From positions 1 through 46,113 of the forward strand of contig JWZX01003247.1 in the NCBI GenBank assembly GCA_001275005.1: a stretch of 46,113 nt of DNA, read 5' to 3'. Shown here piece after piece: positions 37,852 through 46,113 of the stretch. The position numbers and the translations under genes are program-made. Each line of letters opens with the position of its first letter. Positions within the stretch are counted from its first letter, which is position 1. This DNA comes from Chrysochromulina tobinii. Its lineage: Eukaryota > Haptophyta > Prymnesiales > Chrysochromulinaceae. Below the pieces are notes generated by a model. The model saw only the letters and a program-made list of their open reading frames with translations, was not told the DNA's origin and searched no databases.

Positions 37852-38346
37852 TAGGGCGATTGGAAAGGGGGAGCCACTTCGGCTCCGCGAACGTGGGTGG
37901 CGTCTCTCTAGCGTCGAGGCGCCGCGACGTGCGTGGTGCGATTCGAGAAGTAACCTGAAGCGTCGCTTTGACAATTGTATGTTTATAGATGTTAGATCCC
38001 CGCGCATGCCGCATCCAATCGGCCCGTACGCGTTCGGCTACGACAACGACGCCGGCTCGTCAGGAATGTGCCGTCTGTGCCCCGGGCGGAACGGACGACG
38101 GGAGGTCGGGACGTCGAGGCGCCAAGGTCGCTCGACCTTAACGCTCGACGCCTCCACCGGTCGAACCGACGACGACGCGGGCTGCGGTGATACGGCCGTC
38201 CGTTCCACCTCGCCTATGCGTAGCGGAGCGAACCCCCTAAGTATGTAAAGCCCACTGATCTGAGTTGCGTCCTGAGGCTCTTCGCGGCTCGCAGTTCGCG
38301 ACGGTCGCAGTCGGTCGCCGGCCCATCCAATCCGGCGAGCTACCGA
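37852..38346. other. Intergenic between convergent genes, with nested inverted repeat
   Basis: 495 bp. A nested inverted repeat lies at 38116-38154: outer arms GAGGCG/CGCCTC, inner arms AAGGTCG/CGACCTT with a 2-base loop. It may form a hairpin at the 3' end of one transcript. Nothing else recognised. Confidence 0.6.
38116..38154. repeat. Nested inverted repeat (hairpin)
   Basis: Inner stem of seven pairs around CT, outer stem of six pairs, separated by unpaired bases of 2 and 9. It stands 265-303 bp past the bestrophin-like stop. Confidence 0.6.
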
Positions 38347-40131
38347 CTAGCACCAAGGAGTGTCTATGGGTTGCCGCAGCCAGCACGGGCCCACGCCGAC
38401 GTCGCCGCACGAGCCTAGGCACATGGCGAGAGCCGTCGTCGTCGTCGGGTCGACGCCGGCGGGGGGCATGTAGCCCGGCAGCTCCTTTGCAAGCATCGCA
38501 AGGGTTCGGACGGACAGCCAATTATTGCAAGCCATGTTCGCGCTCAGAGGCGGGCTTAGGTGGGCCGTCATGTTCAAGAGGTCGGAGCAGTGAAAGTCGT
38601 GGCCGTTGAGCGTGCCCACTTTGGGCGCATCCGCACACTCGGACGCGGAAGGCACCGTCCAGTTTGTCGGTTTGCAGTAGGTGGTCAAGCCAGCCGCCTC
38701 CGCGAGCGCATGCATGATCGTGCTCCGCGCCCGCTGTCCCGCGGTCAACAGGTTTGCATACGGGCGCGAGCAGTTCATGCCGCCAATACCGGCGCCGAAG
38801 TTGAAGCCCGATGTGATCGCCATCGAGACGCCCATCCGAAACTGCGGCATGTAGCCTTGGATCAGCGAGCCCGAGCCATAGTCTTGGCCGCCGTGGCCGA
38901 TCACCAGGAAGCCGCAAACGTCGAGTGGGACGCCGATCCCGTCCCACCGCCCCTCGAGCCCAAGCCCATACGCAACGATGTACTGCCCAAACTCTTCTGT
39001 GAGCGGCGCGAAGTCTGCCATCTGCGCGAGGGAAGCTTCGCTAATCAAAGCCTTCGAGTCGTTACGGAAGGCGGCGAAGGTGAAGCGTGCCACGTCCAAC
39101 GGGCGCGGCGCGATGTTCCCCCCCATCCACGAGTTGAGGCACGAGTGGTTCGAGATGTCGACGAAGGTCTCGTTCTCGAACCTGGAAGTGTACTGGTGCG
39201 CGATGCTCCCATAACTGAGGCAAGTGCCACGTGTGGGGAACAGGGTCGCATCGTCCACAGGGAGAGCTTCGCCCCACGAAAGCAAGCGCTGATCGAGCTG
39301 CGCCCAGTCATCGAGATCGAAGAGGCCGGCGAGTGCTAGCCCTATGAGCGAGTACGCGTTCGTCGAGTAGGCTCCTCGTCGCACCGTCTGTCCCGCGCCC
39401 GGCTGGCCCGCGGGCACGATGGTCTCCTCGCCCGGAGAGAAGAGGAACGACTTGTCCTGCTCGACGAGATACTCCAGGGGCTCCACATCGCGCGTCGAGT
39501 TCAGCACGGCGTAGTAGAGCCACTCGTTGCCGCCGGGCGTGTCGTAGTAGTCCCTGAGCCCCGAGTTCATGCTGAGGATGTGACGAAACGTCACGTTCTC
39601 GATGCGCGTGTCGTTCTTCCACAGGTTGAGCACACTCACCGCAGTCGGCCGCCCCTCGCCAGGGAAGCAGTGCAAGAAGCGCAGGCAGTACGAGCACCTG
39701 AGGTTCGTCTCTTGAGTCACGGCGCTGCAGTCGGGCTTCGGCGCCACGAGGCAGTGGGAGATTGGCGCGCATTCGGCGGCGCAGTACAGCGGGGCCTGGT
39801 CGCACGTCATCGGCTTCGCGAGGTACCTGTCGACCAGCGGTGCGACCGGCTGGTCGAGCTGAATGATGCCGACCTCGGCGAGACGCATCACCGCCACGGC
39901 GGTGTACATTTTGGTGGTCGAGCCCACGGGAATCTGGTTGTCGGGCGTCAGCCTGCTCGTGGTAGGCGTGCCATAGTTGTTCGCGCCGGACGTCAATGCG
40001 AGTTCGGTCGTTTCATTGTGAACGGCAAAGGAGAAGCTGCAGTTGAAGAAGGCGCTGTGGTCGTCCAAAATGCCTTGCAATCTCTCCTGCAGGCCGCTAA
40101 AGGCTGCGAAAACAAACCAGGCGAGCATCAT
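38347..40131 (-). CDS. Secreted class C beta-lactamase / serine hydrolase-like protein
   Basis: Single exon, 594 aa. Signal-like N-terminus MMLAWFVFAAFSG. The catalytic S-x-x-K is VGSTTKM (Ser 71, Lys 74), the Y-x-N is YSTN in RRGAYSTNAYSLIG, and the third element is HGG in VIGHGGQDYGSG, so all three penicillin-binding elements are present. Family members include LACTB and secreted esterase/peptidase-like proteins; true beta-lactam breakdown is unlikely to be the role. Many Cys and N-x-S/T sites (for example NETT, NDTRIENVT, NHSC, NMTA) fit secretion. A Cys-rich insert at ~108-155 (CDQAPLYCAAECAPISHC and on) sits between the first two motifs and is not standard for the fold. A ~110-residue C-terminal extension is also Cys-containing. 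Confidence 0.9.
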   Translation of the reverse strand: MMLAWFVFAAFSGLQERLQGILDDHSAFFNCSFSFAVHNETTELALTSGANNYGTPTTSRLTPDNQIPVGSTTKMYTAVAVMRLAEVGIIQLDQPVAPLVDRYLAKPMTCDQAPLYCAAECAPISHCLVAPKPDCSAVTQETNLRCSYCLRFLHCFPGEGRPTAVSVLNLWKNDTRIENVTFRHILSMNSGLRDYYDTPGGNEWLYYAVLNSTRDVEPLEYLVEQDKSFLFSPGEETIVPAGQPGAGQTVRRGAYSTNAYSLIGLALAGLFDLDDWAQLDQRLLSWGEALPVDDATLFPTRGTCLSYGSIAHQYTSRFENETFVDISNHSCLNSWMGGNIAPRPLDVARFTFAAFRNDSKALISEASLAQMADFAPLTEEFGQYIVAYGLGLEGRWDGIGVPLDVCGFLVIGHGGQDYGSGSLIQGYMPQFRMGVSMAITSGFNFGAGIGGMNCSRPYANLLTAGQRARSTIMHALAEAAGLTTYCKPTNWTVPSASECADAPKVGTLNGHDFHCSDLLNMTAHLSPPLSANMACNNWLSVRTLAMLAKELPGYMPPAGVDPTTTTALAMCLGSCGDVGVGPCWLRQPIDTPWC

Positions 40132-40771
40132 AGCGACAAGTGCTCATCGTGATGCTCGCTTTCTCGCTGGTCATGGCGACCCATACACGCGGACGTTCAC
40201 ATTCACACACGTAACAGTGCCGTAGCACCGGTTGTCGCGTCTGTCGTGTTAACGTTCACACATTCACACACACACGCACTCGGGGCCGCGCAGGGGCGGC
40301 TTAGAAGAGCGACTTGTGTGCGCCCTCTCCACACTCTGTAATCAAAGTTCCTGTCAGGTTTTCATACTTCGATGGGCGAACAGGCGAGCGACCGAGTCAC
40401 CGAGAGGAAAAAACGCAAAATTGCGGGACGTGGTACCACTCCCAGTACTTTCTAAAGTATCACGACTTTGCAAAATGGGCGCACTTAGGATCTTAGACCC
40501 TTACCAGTCGTGGTGAGACGCCACGGGCGGGTCGCGGGAGGGCCGGGACCCGCGAGCAGAGTGTGTTTTATCAAAAGCGTCCGGTCCATGCCCCGCGAAA
40601 ACTAGCATGTAGCATCCGGCTAGCTCGTCACCTCGTCTAATCGTACGGTAGAAGTTGCGTGTGCGGTGTGGACGACCTTTTCGAGTGCCAGGCGGCTTGT
40701 GAAGTGACTTGGAGTTGCGAAGTGGAAATAATTGGTAAATTGGATGATTGTGCGCGCGGCGCGCGTCACGG
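40132..40771. other. Intergenic: beta-lactamase 5' flank and helicase 3' flank
   Basis: 640 bp. CA-rich CATTCACACACACACGC (about 40261-40278) and the 14-mer GTTAACGTTCACAC at 40248-40261 lie 117-130 bp before the start of the minus-strand gene. Two overlapping plus ORFs of 60-66 codons at 40314-40516 look random. Confidence 0.5.
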
Positions 40772-43700
40772 TCACGCATGGTGGACGGCGGCCCCGCCCT
40801 GCTGTATCAGCAGCATGCACCATTCAGTGTGGAATGTGGAGGGAAGGTGCGAGACGAGTTCGGCCGCCATCGGCACGAGCGCCGGCGGCTTGGTGCTCAT
40901 GAAGAGCGTGTGTAGCGCTCGCAAGCCGGACAGCGCCGCAGCGCGCTGCTCGGCCGTCGACGAGCTTCGATGGGCGCCTAGCCGGACGGCGTCGAGATGG
41001 GCGCGTGCCTCGCGCTTGAATTGGGCATACAGCACGTCATCGCCGAGCCGCGCCTTGATTTGCATCATTAAGTGCTTGCCTCGCTCATGCGCGCCGTCGT
41101 GGGCCACACGCTCCCGCGCACCGCTACCAGCACCGCCGCCGCCACCGCCCTCGGGTTTTGGTGCCCTCGCGTCGTCGTCGTCGCCGGCGTCGGCGGTGCC
41201 GCACCTCTCCGCCGTCGCCGTCCTTGGGCGCTTTGACTCCGGGGGATGGGCGGCCGCGGAGGCTGCTGCGGTTGCGGGCCGTTTGGGAGCAACGGCAGAG
41301 GCGGCGGCCGAGGCGGCGGCCGAGGCATGCTCGGCAGGAGCAGAGCGATCGACAGGGCCTGGCTGCTTCGGCGTCGGGTGTGACGAACCTCGGTCTGCTG
41401 TTGACGAACCTCGGTCTGCTGTTGACGAACCTCGGTCTGATGTTGACGAACCTCGGTCTGCTGTTGACGAACCTCGGACGCCGTTCGAAGTTGCCCCTAC
41501 TCGCGCCGCTGATGCCGCTTGCAGCTGCCGAGAGCCACCAGTGAAAGCGGGCGAGGCACCGCTTCCGCTGGTGAGAGCAGCGCCGGCGCCGGCGCCGCTC
41601 GCACCACCGGCGCTCGCCGCCCCACCTGCCGCGGCCCCACCTGCCGCCGCCCCACCTGCCGCCGCCCCACCTGCCGCCGCCCCCGCTCTTGCCGCGCCCG
41701 ATCCCGTCGATGGCAGGGCGCTCAGCGGGGCGCGCGGCACAAAGCGAGCGCCTGGCGTGGTCGTGACTGGCGGCGGCGGCGCCGACGTCGCAGGTCCACC
41801 GCCGGCATGGCCCATCGCGCCGCCGGTGTGCACTCGCGAGGCGGCGGCGGCGGCGACAATTGCGGGCATAGACGCGGCCGCGGGGCGAACTTGAGGCACC
41901 GTGGGGTGAGGCGCGGAGCCGTACTGAGCACTTGCATGCAGGGCCGCGGGGCGAACTTGAGGCACCGTGGGCGGAGGTGCGGGCGGATAGCCAGGGCCAG
42001 ACCCGGGCCGGACAGATCTGGCCGGACCTGCCGCTAGACCCGTCGGCAGTCCTTGGCTGTGCGCCGCCGCCGCCGACGACGACGACTGCGTAGGTGCACC
42101 GTTGACGAACCCCTTCGTGCCTCCCGGCGCCAGCGCTGGTGGACCGGTAGGCCCTAAGAGTGCAGATGAGCCCCCTCTCGCCGCCGCCGCCGCCACCGCC
42201 GCTGCTGCTGCGTGCGACCCGGGGGCGGCTCGCTTGGTGGGCAGCGGCGCCGTAGCGGAGGCTGCCACCTGCAGCGCCATTAGCACCTGGCGCACGTGCG
42301 GCAGGTGCTTTGGGACGAAGCGCACGAATCTCGCGCGGAGCTCCTCTCGCCCCGGCATGCCGAAGAGAGATCGCATCTGGTGCTGCATCTCGTGGGGCAC
42401 CACCTCCATCGGAAGGCTGGCGCTGCCGTGAGCACCATGGTTGGCGCTGCCGTGGGCGCCATCGGACGGTTTCGGGAGCGCGAGAAGGGCACGTACGAGA
42501 GCCATGAAGCGAGCATACTCCTCGGCCGTGAGCAGGGTGCGCGCGAGGTTGAGCAGGTCTACAGCCGTCACTGGCGCAGCCGAGGAGCCAGCCGAAGTGC
42601 TCGCAGCTGCCGCCGCCGCTGCCTCCGCCGGCCTCGCAAGAAGCTGATGGCCACCACCGCCCCCCCCCGCCCCGCCGCCCACACGAATGCCACCACGTAC
42701 CGAGGTTTCCCCGGGGTGTAGGCGCCAGTCCTCACGTGGCGGTGCCCACGCCGCCCTTCGCTGCGCTGTCGTGGAGGCGGCAGCGGCGGCACTGCCGGCA
42801 GCGCCGGCGGCGGCGGCGGCGGCGAAGGAAGGGTCGGGTTCTTTCGTGTCACCGCCAGCCACGTCATCGATCATCGCTTGAGCGCCGCTGGGCTCGTCGG
42901 TGTAACGACCCTCGCCGCCACTGCTGACCGCAGCTGCCCAGGCTGCCTCGACGACAGCACCGCTCCTGCCAAGGCCGCCTCCGCCGAGCCCGACACGACC
43001 GGCGCCGCCACCCTCCTCCGCGTCCGCAGCCGCAGCGGCAGCAGCGGCGGCGGCTGAGGTGTACCGAGCACCCTTGCTACTACTACTGGCGAGTGCAGCG
43101 TGCAGCGAGGGCGTCGGTGCGGGTGGCGGCAAAGCGGGCAACGGCCGAGGTCCGAGCGGAGCGCATGGGGTGGCCGCATGGACGCTCTCGCCTTCTTCGA
43201 GCTCCACCGTCCCAACGTCCCCAGACGCGGTGGAGGCGAGCTCCGAGCGTAACTTGAAGAAGCGCTGCAAGGCAGGGTAGCCCTGCCCGAACGAGCTGAA
43301 CTGCTTCACGTGCGGACGCAGCCACAACGAGAGGCCGTCGACCCATGCGCTCTTTGCAAAACGAGACTCGCAAAGCATCACCGCGCCAAAGTCGTTGCGG
43401 TGTCGAATGACACGGCCGACCGCCTGGTTGACCGCACGCATCGCCTGTTGATGATACCATGCTTCCCCGGACAGCATGCCAGAGGCGCCCGAGCCGCCCA
43501 GCCCCGAGCTGCGTGCCGCGCCCGCGCGCCGCTGGTCGAGATACTGCCGCTTGAGCTCGACCTTGGCATCGAACGCAGGCGGAAGCGGCAGACCAGTGAT
43601 CACGACGCCACGGCACGCGCTGTCGGCAAAGTCGACGCCTTCGGACAGCTTGCCGCGGCACACAGCGAGCAGCATCGCGCCGCCCGTGCCACGGAAGAGC

Positions 43701-45843
43701 GAGGATTGGACGGCATCCTGGAAGGTCTGAACGGCCGCCGCGCATTCGGACGCGTCTCGCGGCTCGACGACGAGCGTCTTGAGCTTACGCAATCGCTCGA
43801 GCACCGAAGGGCCGCCGTCGGGTGATGCCAACGCCCACGCGGCGTGCGCTGACTGCATGGCCGAGTAGGAGGGGAAGAAGACGAGGACGCCCTGCGGCAC
43901 GAGGCGCGCGAAGTTGATGATCGCATTGCCCAGGTCGCGCTTCGCATCCTCGCTCTCGCGCTGAGCGTACGACGAGGTGAGCTCATGCCCCGAGGGCCCC
44001 TTGGTGAAGGTGCCGATGAGCAACTGCGCCTGCGGATCGATGACGTGCGGGTTCTCGAGCTTGTACTCAAAGGGCAAGCCCAGCTCATCAGCGAATGAAC
44101 CCAGGGGAGAGAGCGTACCCGAGGTAAGCAGCACGGAGCGCACGCCCGCCGCCTTGAGCGCGCGCATCGCCGCACCCGAATGGAAGCACCAGTAGCCGAG
44201 CACACGTGGCTTGGCGTCGAGCGTGCCCGCGGCCCGTGCCTTGCCCCCGGCGCCGCCCCCCTTGCCGCCCTCGCGCTCTTTCAACTCGTGGATGCAAAGC
44301 CGGTACTCTGCGGGCGAGCGCTCGGGGTCGAACGCAATCTTGAATGCGTCCGCGAGCTTCTGCAGATTGAAGGAGCTCCCCGCGGTCACGCCGAAGCGTG
44401 CTGCCTCACCCAGTGTGGTGACGCACCTGCATCCAAGGCGCGATCCGCAGCGAATCAGTGGTCAGCAAAGCCCGTCAGACGCGCTGGGCGAGCAGAGTGT
44501 CTCCACAGCCATCCACGCACCTCTCACAAAGTTCGACCAGAGGCGTGACCGTGACACCGTCGATGCCTGCCGCGCCGAGCATTCGACCGAGCTCCTCACC
44601 GGCCGCCACGTACCGAGCCTCCGCGCGCGTCTGCTGCAGCGGCACCTTGGCGACGCTCTCGTCCACCGCCAGCAGCAGCTGACGCAGCCGGACGAGCTCA
44701 TCAGGGCTCACGCCGCGCACGCCGCCGTTGGCATTCTCGAGACCGTCCACCTCCGGGTCGACCGCCTCGGAGTCATCGGCGCCGCGGTTCCGTGCGCCCG
44801 CGAGGAGCCGGTCGACCTCGCGCACCGCTCCCGCGAGCTCAAGCGAGCTCAGGTCGAACGAGGCGGCGTCGGCGCACACGCGCTCGATGTTATGCGCTTC
44901 GTCAAAGATGAGCACGTCGCTCGCCAGGTTGATGTTGAGCGCGCGCCGCACCTTCGAATCCAGCAGCAGGAAGGTGGCAATCAAAGGGACTCAGTGGCAG
45001 TCCACCAGGGCACTCAACGGAATTCAACGGCACTCAGCTGGAGCGCGCTGCACCTTCGGATCCAGCAGGTAGTTGTATGGGAGGAAGAGCACGTCCGAGC
45101 ACACCTGTGGGGAGTGTGGGGCGTCGTGATGAGCACTTGCATGCAGGGAAGAGGATGAGGAAGAGCACTTCCGAGCACACCTGCAGCTCCCGCGCGAGGT
45201 AAAATGGGCAGAGCTCGTCGCGCTTGGAGGAGCTCACGAAGTCCTCGATGTCGGGCACGGCGCGCACGCTCTCGTCGGCCGCCGCCTGCGGGTGCGCCAG
45301 CGAGCCGTGCTTGCGCTTCGCCTCCTGCAGCTTGCGATAGTAGACGCAAGACTGGGCTGCTGTCAGTGCCTGGCACGCGGCAGACTGCGACGGGCCAGTG
45401 AGCTTTGATACGTCCTGGTGGCAGCAGAGCTGCTCGCGTGAGCCGAGCATGCAGACGAGCGGCCGGTGCACCGTGCGACGCAGCTCGCGCACCACCTGCT
45501 GCAGCTGCGAGTGTGTGCGCGAAGCGTAGATGATCCTCGGCACGCGCCCGTCGCCGCCGCCGCCACCGCCGCCCGTCCCGAGGGTGGCCGACAAACCCGC
45601 GGCCCACGCTGCGCCTGCCGCGACGTTCGCCGACGCCGCACGCTGCCGCTGGATCTGCGCGCGCCGCCACCCAAGGGCCGCGCACAGCAAGCAGAGCGTC
45701 TTGCCAGTGCCAGTTGGGCTCTCAAGCAGTGCGTTGGAGCCGTGCTCGAGCGCGAGCACGACCTTTTCCATGTACACGAGCTGGACCGGGTAGGCCTCGA
45801 AGGGGAAGTCGACCGCGCATCCCGCGATGTCATACAATGGCAT
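40772..45843 (-). CDS. RTEL1: RTEL1-like Fe-S superfamily 2 DNA helicase
   Basis: Exons 45181-45843, 45054-45104, 44521-44951, 40772-44426; 1,599 aa. The N-terminus VDFPFEAYPVQLVYMEKV and Walker A ESPTGTGKT (41-49) match RTEL1; DEAH is 255-258. Four Fe-S cysteines are in place (QLCCHQ, AACQAL, QSCVYY, ELCPFY). Exon 2 is only 51 nt and encodes VCSDVLFLPYNYLLDPK. Helicase domain 2 keeps LTSGTLSPLGSFADELGLPF, ENPHVIDPQ, FFPSYSAMQSAH, GKLSEGVDFAD and NQAVGRVIRHRNDFGAV. The long Ala/Pro-rich C-terminal half has at least three helical modules resembling RTEL1 harmonin-like domains (LLTAEEYARFMALVRALL; REELRARFVRFVPKHL; ARLGDDVLYAQFKREARAHL). Known role: unwinding D-loops, telomere loops and G4. A heptad repeat GSSTADR (5 copies) lies in the linker. 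No PIP box recognised. Confidence 0.95.
41382..41482. repeat. 21-bp repeat encoding GSSTADR heptads
   Basis: Five copies of GACGAACCTCGGTCTGCTGT plus one base, nearly perfect, in frame on the minus strand of the helicase C-terminal linker. A 15-bp array (CCACCTGCCGCCGCC, about 41625-41690) encoding GGAAA lies 150 bp away. Confidence 0.9.
41876..41971. repeat. 66-bp-period direct repeat in helicase linker
   Basis: A perfect 30-bp repeat (41876-41905 and 41942-41971) separated by 36 bp. The spacer contains the same 19-mer (41925-41943) as RTEL1 intron 1. It codes TVPQVRPAA twice on the minus strand. Confidence 0.9.
44427..44520 (-). other. RTEL1 intron 3
   Basis: 94 bp, phase 2, joining VELCER to CVTTLGEAARFGVT. 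The intron starts GTGCGTGGA and the exon GTGCGTCAC. Reading through instead would add LLAQRV and a stop. Confidence 0.85.
44952..45053 (-). other. RTEL1 intron 2, tandem-duplication intron
   Basis: 102 bp, phase 0. The duplicated block spans both splice sites: exon 2 ends CTGCTGGATCCGAAG and the intron ends CTGCTGGATTCGAAG; then GTGCAGCGCG against GTGCGGCGCG. The interior has TGAGTGCC/TGATTGCC repeats. Confidence 0.93.
45105..45180 (-). other. RTEL1 intron 1, apparent tandem-duplication intron
   Basis: 76 bp, phase 0. Its first 24 bases equal the first 24 of exon 2 with one change (both start GTGTGCTCGGA). It ends ACTCCCCACAG. It carries the 19-mer TGAGCACTTGCATGCAGGG (plus strand 45130-45148). 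Confidence 0.93.
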
Positions 45844-46113
45844 CGCAAGCGCGAGGCTCTCGCCACGATTTGTTTGTGCTCGACGCGCGAAAGTAGGTTC
45901 CTATGGGGTGCGGTGGGAATAAAGTTAACTGTTAACGTTAAAGTTACCTAACACACGACAAAGTTACCTAACATTAACAAAAGCTGATCTTGCTTCCCGC
46001 TGGATGGCGTGTTCATAGTTAATGTTAATGTTCATGGTTAATGTTCCATGTTAATGTACAATTGTTCATGGTTATTTGTTCGTGTTCACGTTCCACGTCC
46101 AGCTGTCCACGTC
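45844..46113. other. Helicase 5' flank, AT-rich repeats
   Basis: Unlike the GC-rich window, this end holds repeats of AAAGTTACCTAACA (about 45938 and 45960) and GTTAATGTTCATGGTTAATG-like units (46015-46080), plus AACTGTTAACGTTAAAG. It could include the helicase promoter and a satellite or neighbouring gene flank cut by the window edge. Confidence 0.6.

Noticed and set aside
38347-40131. Antibiotic-resistance beta-lactamase of bacterial contamination
   Set aside because: Many N-glycosylation sites and cysteines, long size and the local codon/GC style fit the eukaryotic host; the fold is widespread in eukaryotes.
28975-40771. tRNA or other structural RNA genes in the larger gaps
   Set aside because: No cloverleaf with A and B box sequences was found by eye; only a short hairpin at 38116-38154.
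44427-44520. Reading through RTEL1 intron 3 as coding
   Set aside because: It gives a stop after LLAQRV and breaks the helicase, while splicing in phase 2 restores it.

Overview
This window looks like nuclear DNA of a GC-rich, flagellated unicellular alga, most likely a haptophyte (prymnesiophyte). That placement is inferred from gene content, base composition and intron style; there is no rRNA or organelle marker to prove it. Genes are eukaryotic: short spliceosomal introns (61-175 bp), a kinesin, a SHIPPO-repeat flagellar protein, an RTEL1-type helicase, an M16 nardilysin-like protease, a multi-FKBP-TPR immunophilin and a cyclic-nucleotide-domain potassium channel. I see no operons, CRISPR array, tRNA, rRNA, transposase or virus.

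Layout. 1-1906 (+): 3' part of a HET-like/LRR protein. 3532-6213 (-): FKBP-TPR immunophilin, 3 exons. 6578-8911 (-): K+ channel, intronless. 9199-16570 (-): a very large 6-exon gene that reads as an ALKBH6-type dioxygenase fused to an AAE3-like adenylating ligase, a carrier protein domain, leucine-rich repeats and an alpha/beta-hydrolase. 16747-17550 (+): multi-pass membrane protein. 17555-17884 (-): small unknown ORF. 17995-21848 (-): nardilysin-like protease, 2 exons. 22041-22910 (-): broken BRCT-like gene. 23132-25444 (+): kinesin with IQ motif, 4 exons. 25597-26427, 26818-27990 and 28192-28974 (+): 2OG-Fe(II) oxygenase, secreted CE1-type esterase, fatty acid hydroxylase/sterol desaturase. 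29628-30509 (-): SHIPPO protein. 30744-33227 (-): coiled-coil membrane protein with an HMG-box-like segment. 33466-34497 (-): unknown. 35095-35544 (-): small protein with two Cys-WHL motifs. 35779-37851 (+): bestrophin-like channel. 38347-40131 (-): secreted serine beta-lactamase-like protein. 40772-45843 (-): RTEL1-like Fe-S helicase, 4 exons.

Two things stand out. First, the introns. Most are filled with sense-strand CTGATTGC/CTGAGTGC-type repeats, five in three unrelated genes end in a shared CTCATCAG or GTCATCAG 3' splice site, and at least eight begin with a copy of the first bases of the downstream exon. That is the footprint expected of introner-like insertion or of intron birth by tandem duplication of an AGGT site. 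The RTEL1 gene shows it most clearly. Second, the 2,241-residue ALKBH6-ligase-carrier-LRR-hydrolase fusion joins a nucleic-acid-type dioxygenase to an NRPS-like A-T-TE module in one reading frame, an architecture I do not know from described families. All exon boundaries were derived by eye from reading frame, family alignment from memory and GT(GC)-AG signals; none has transcript support here.
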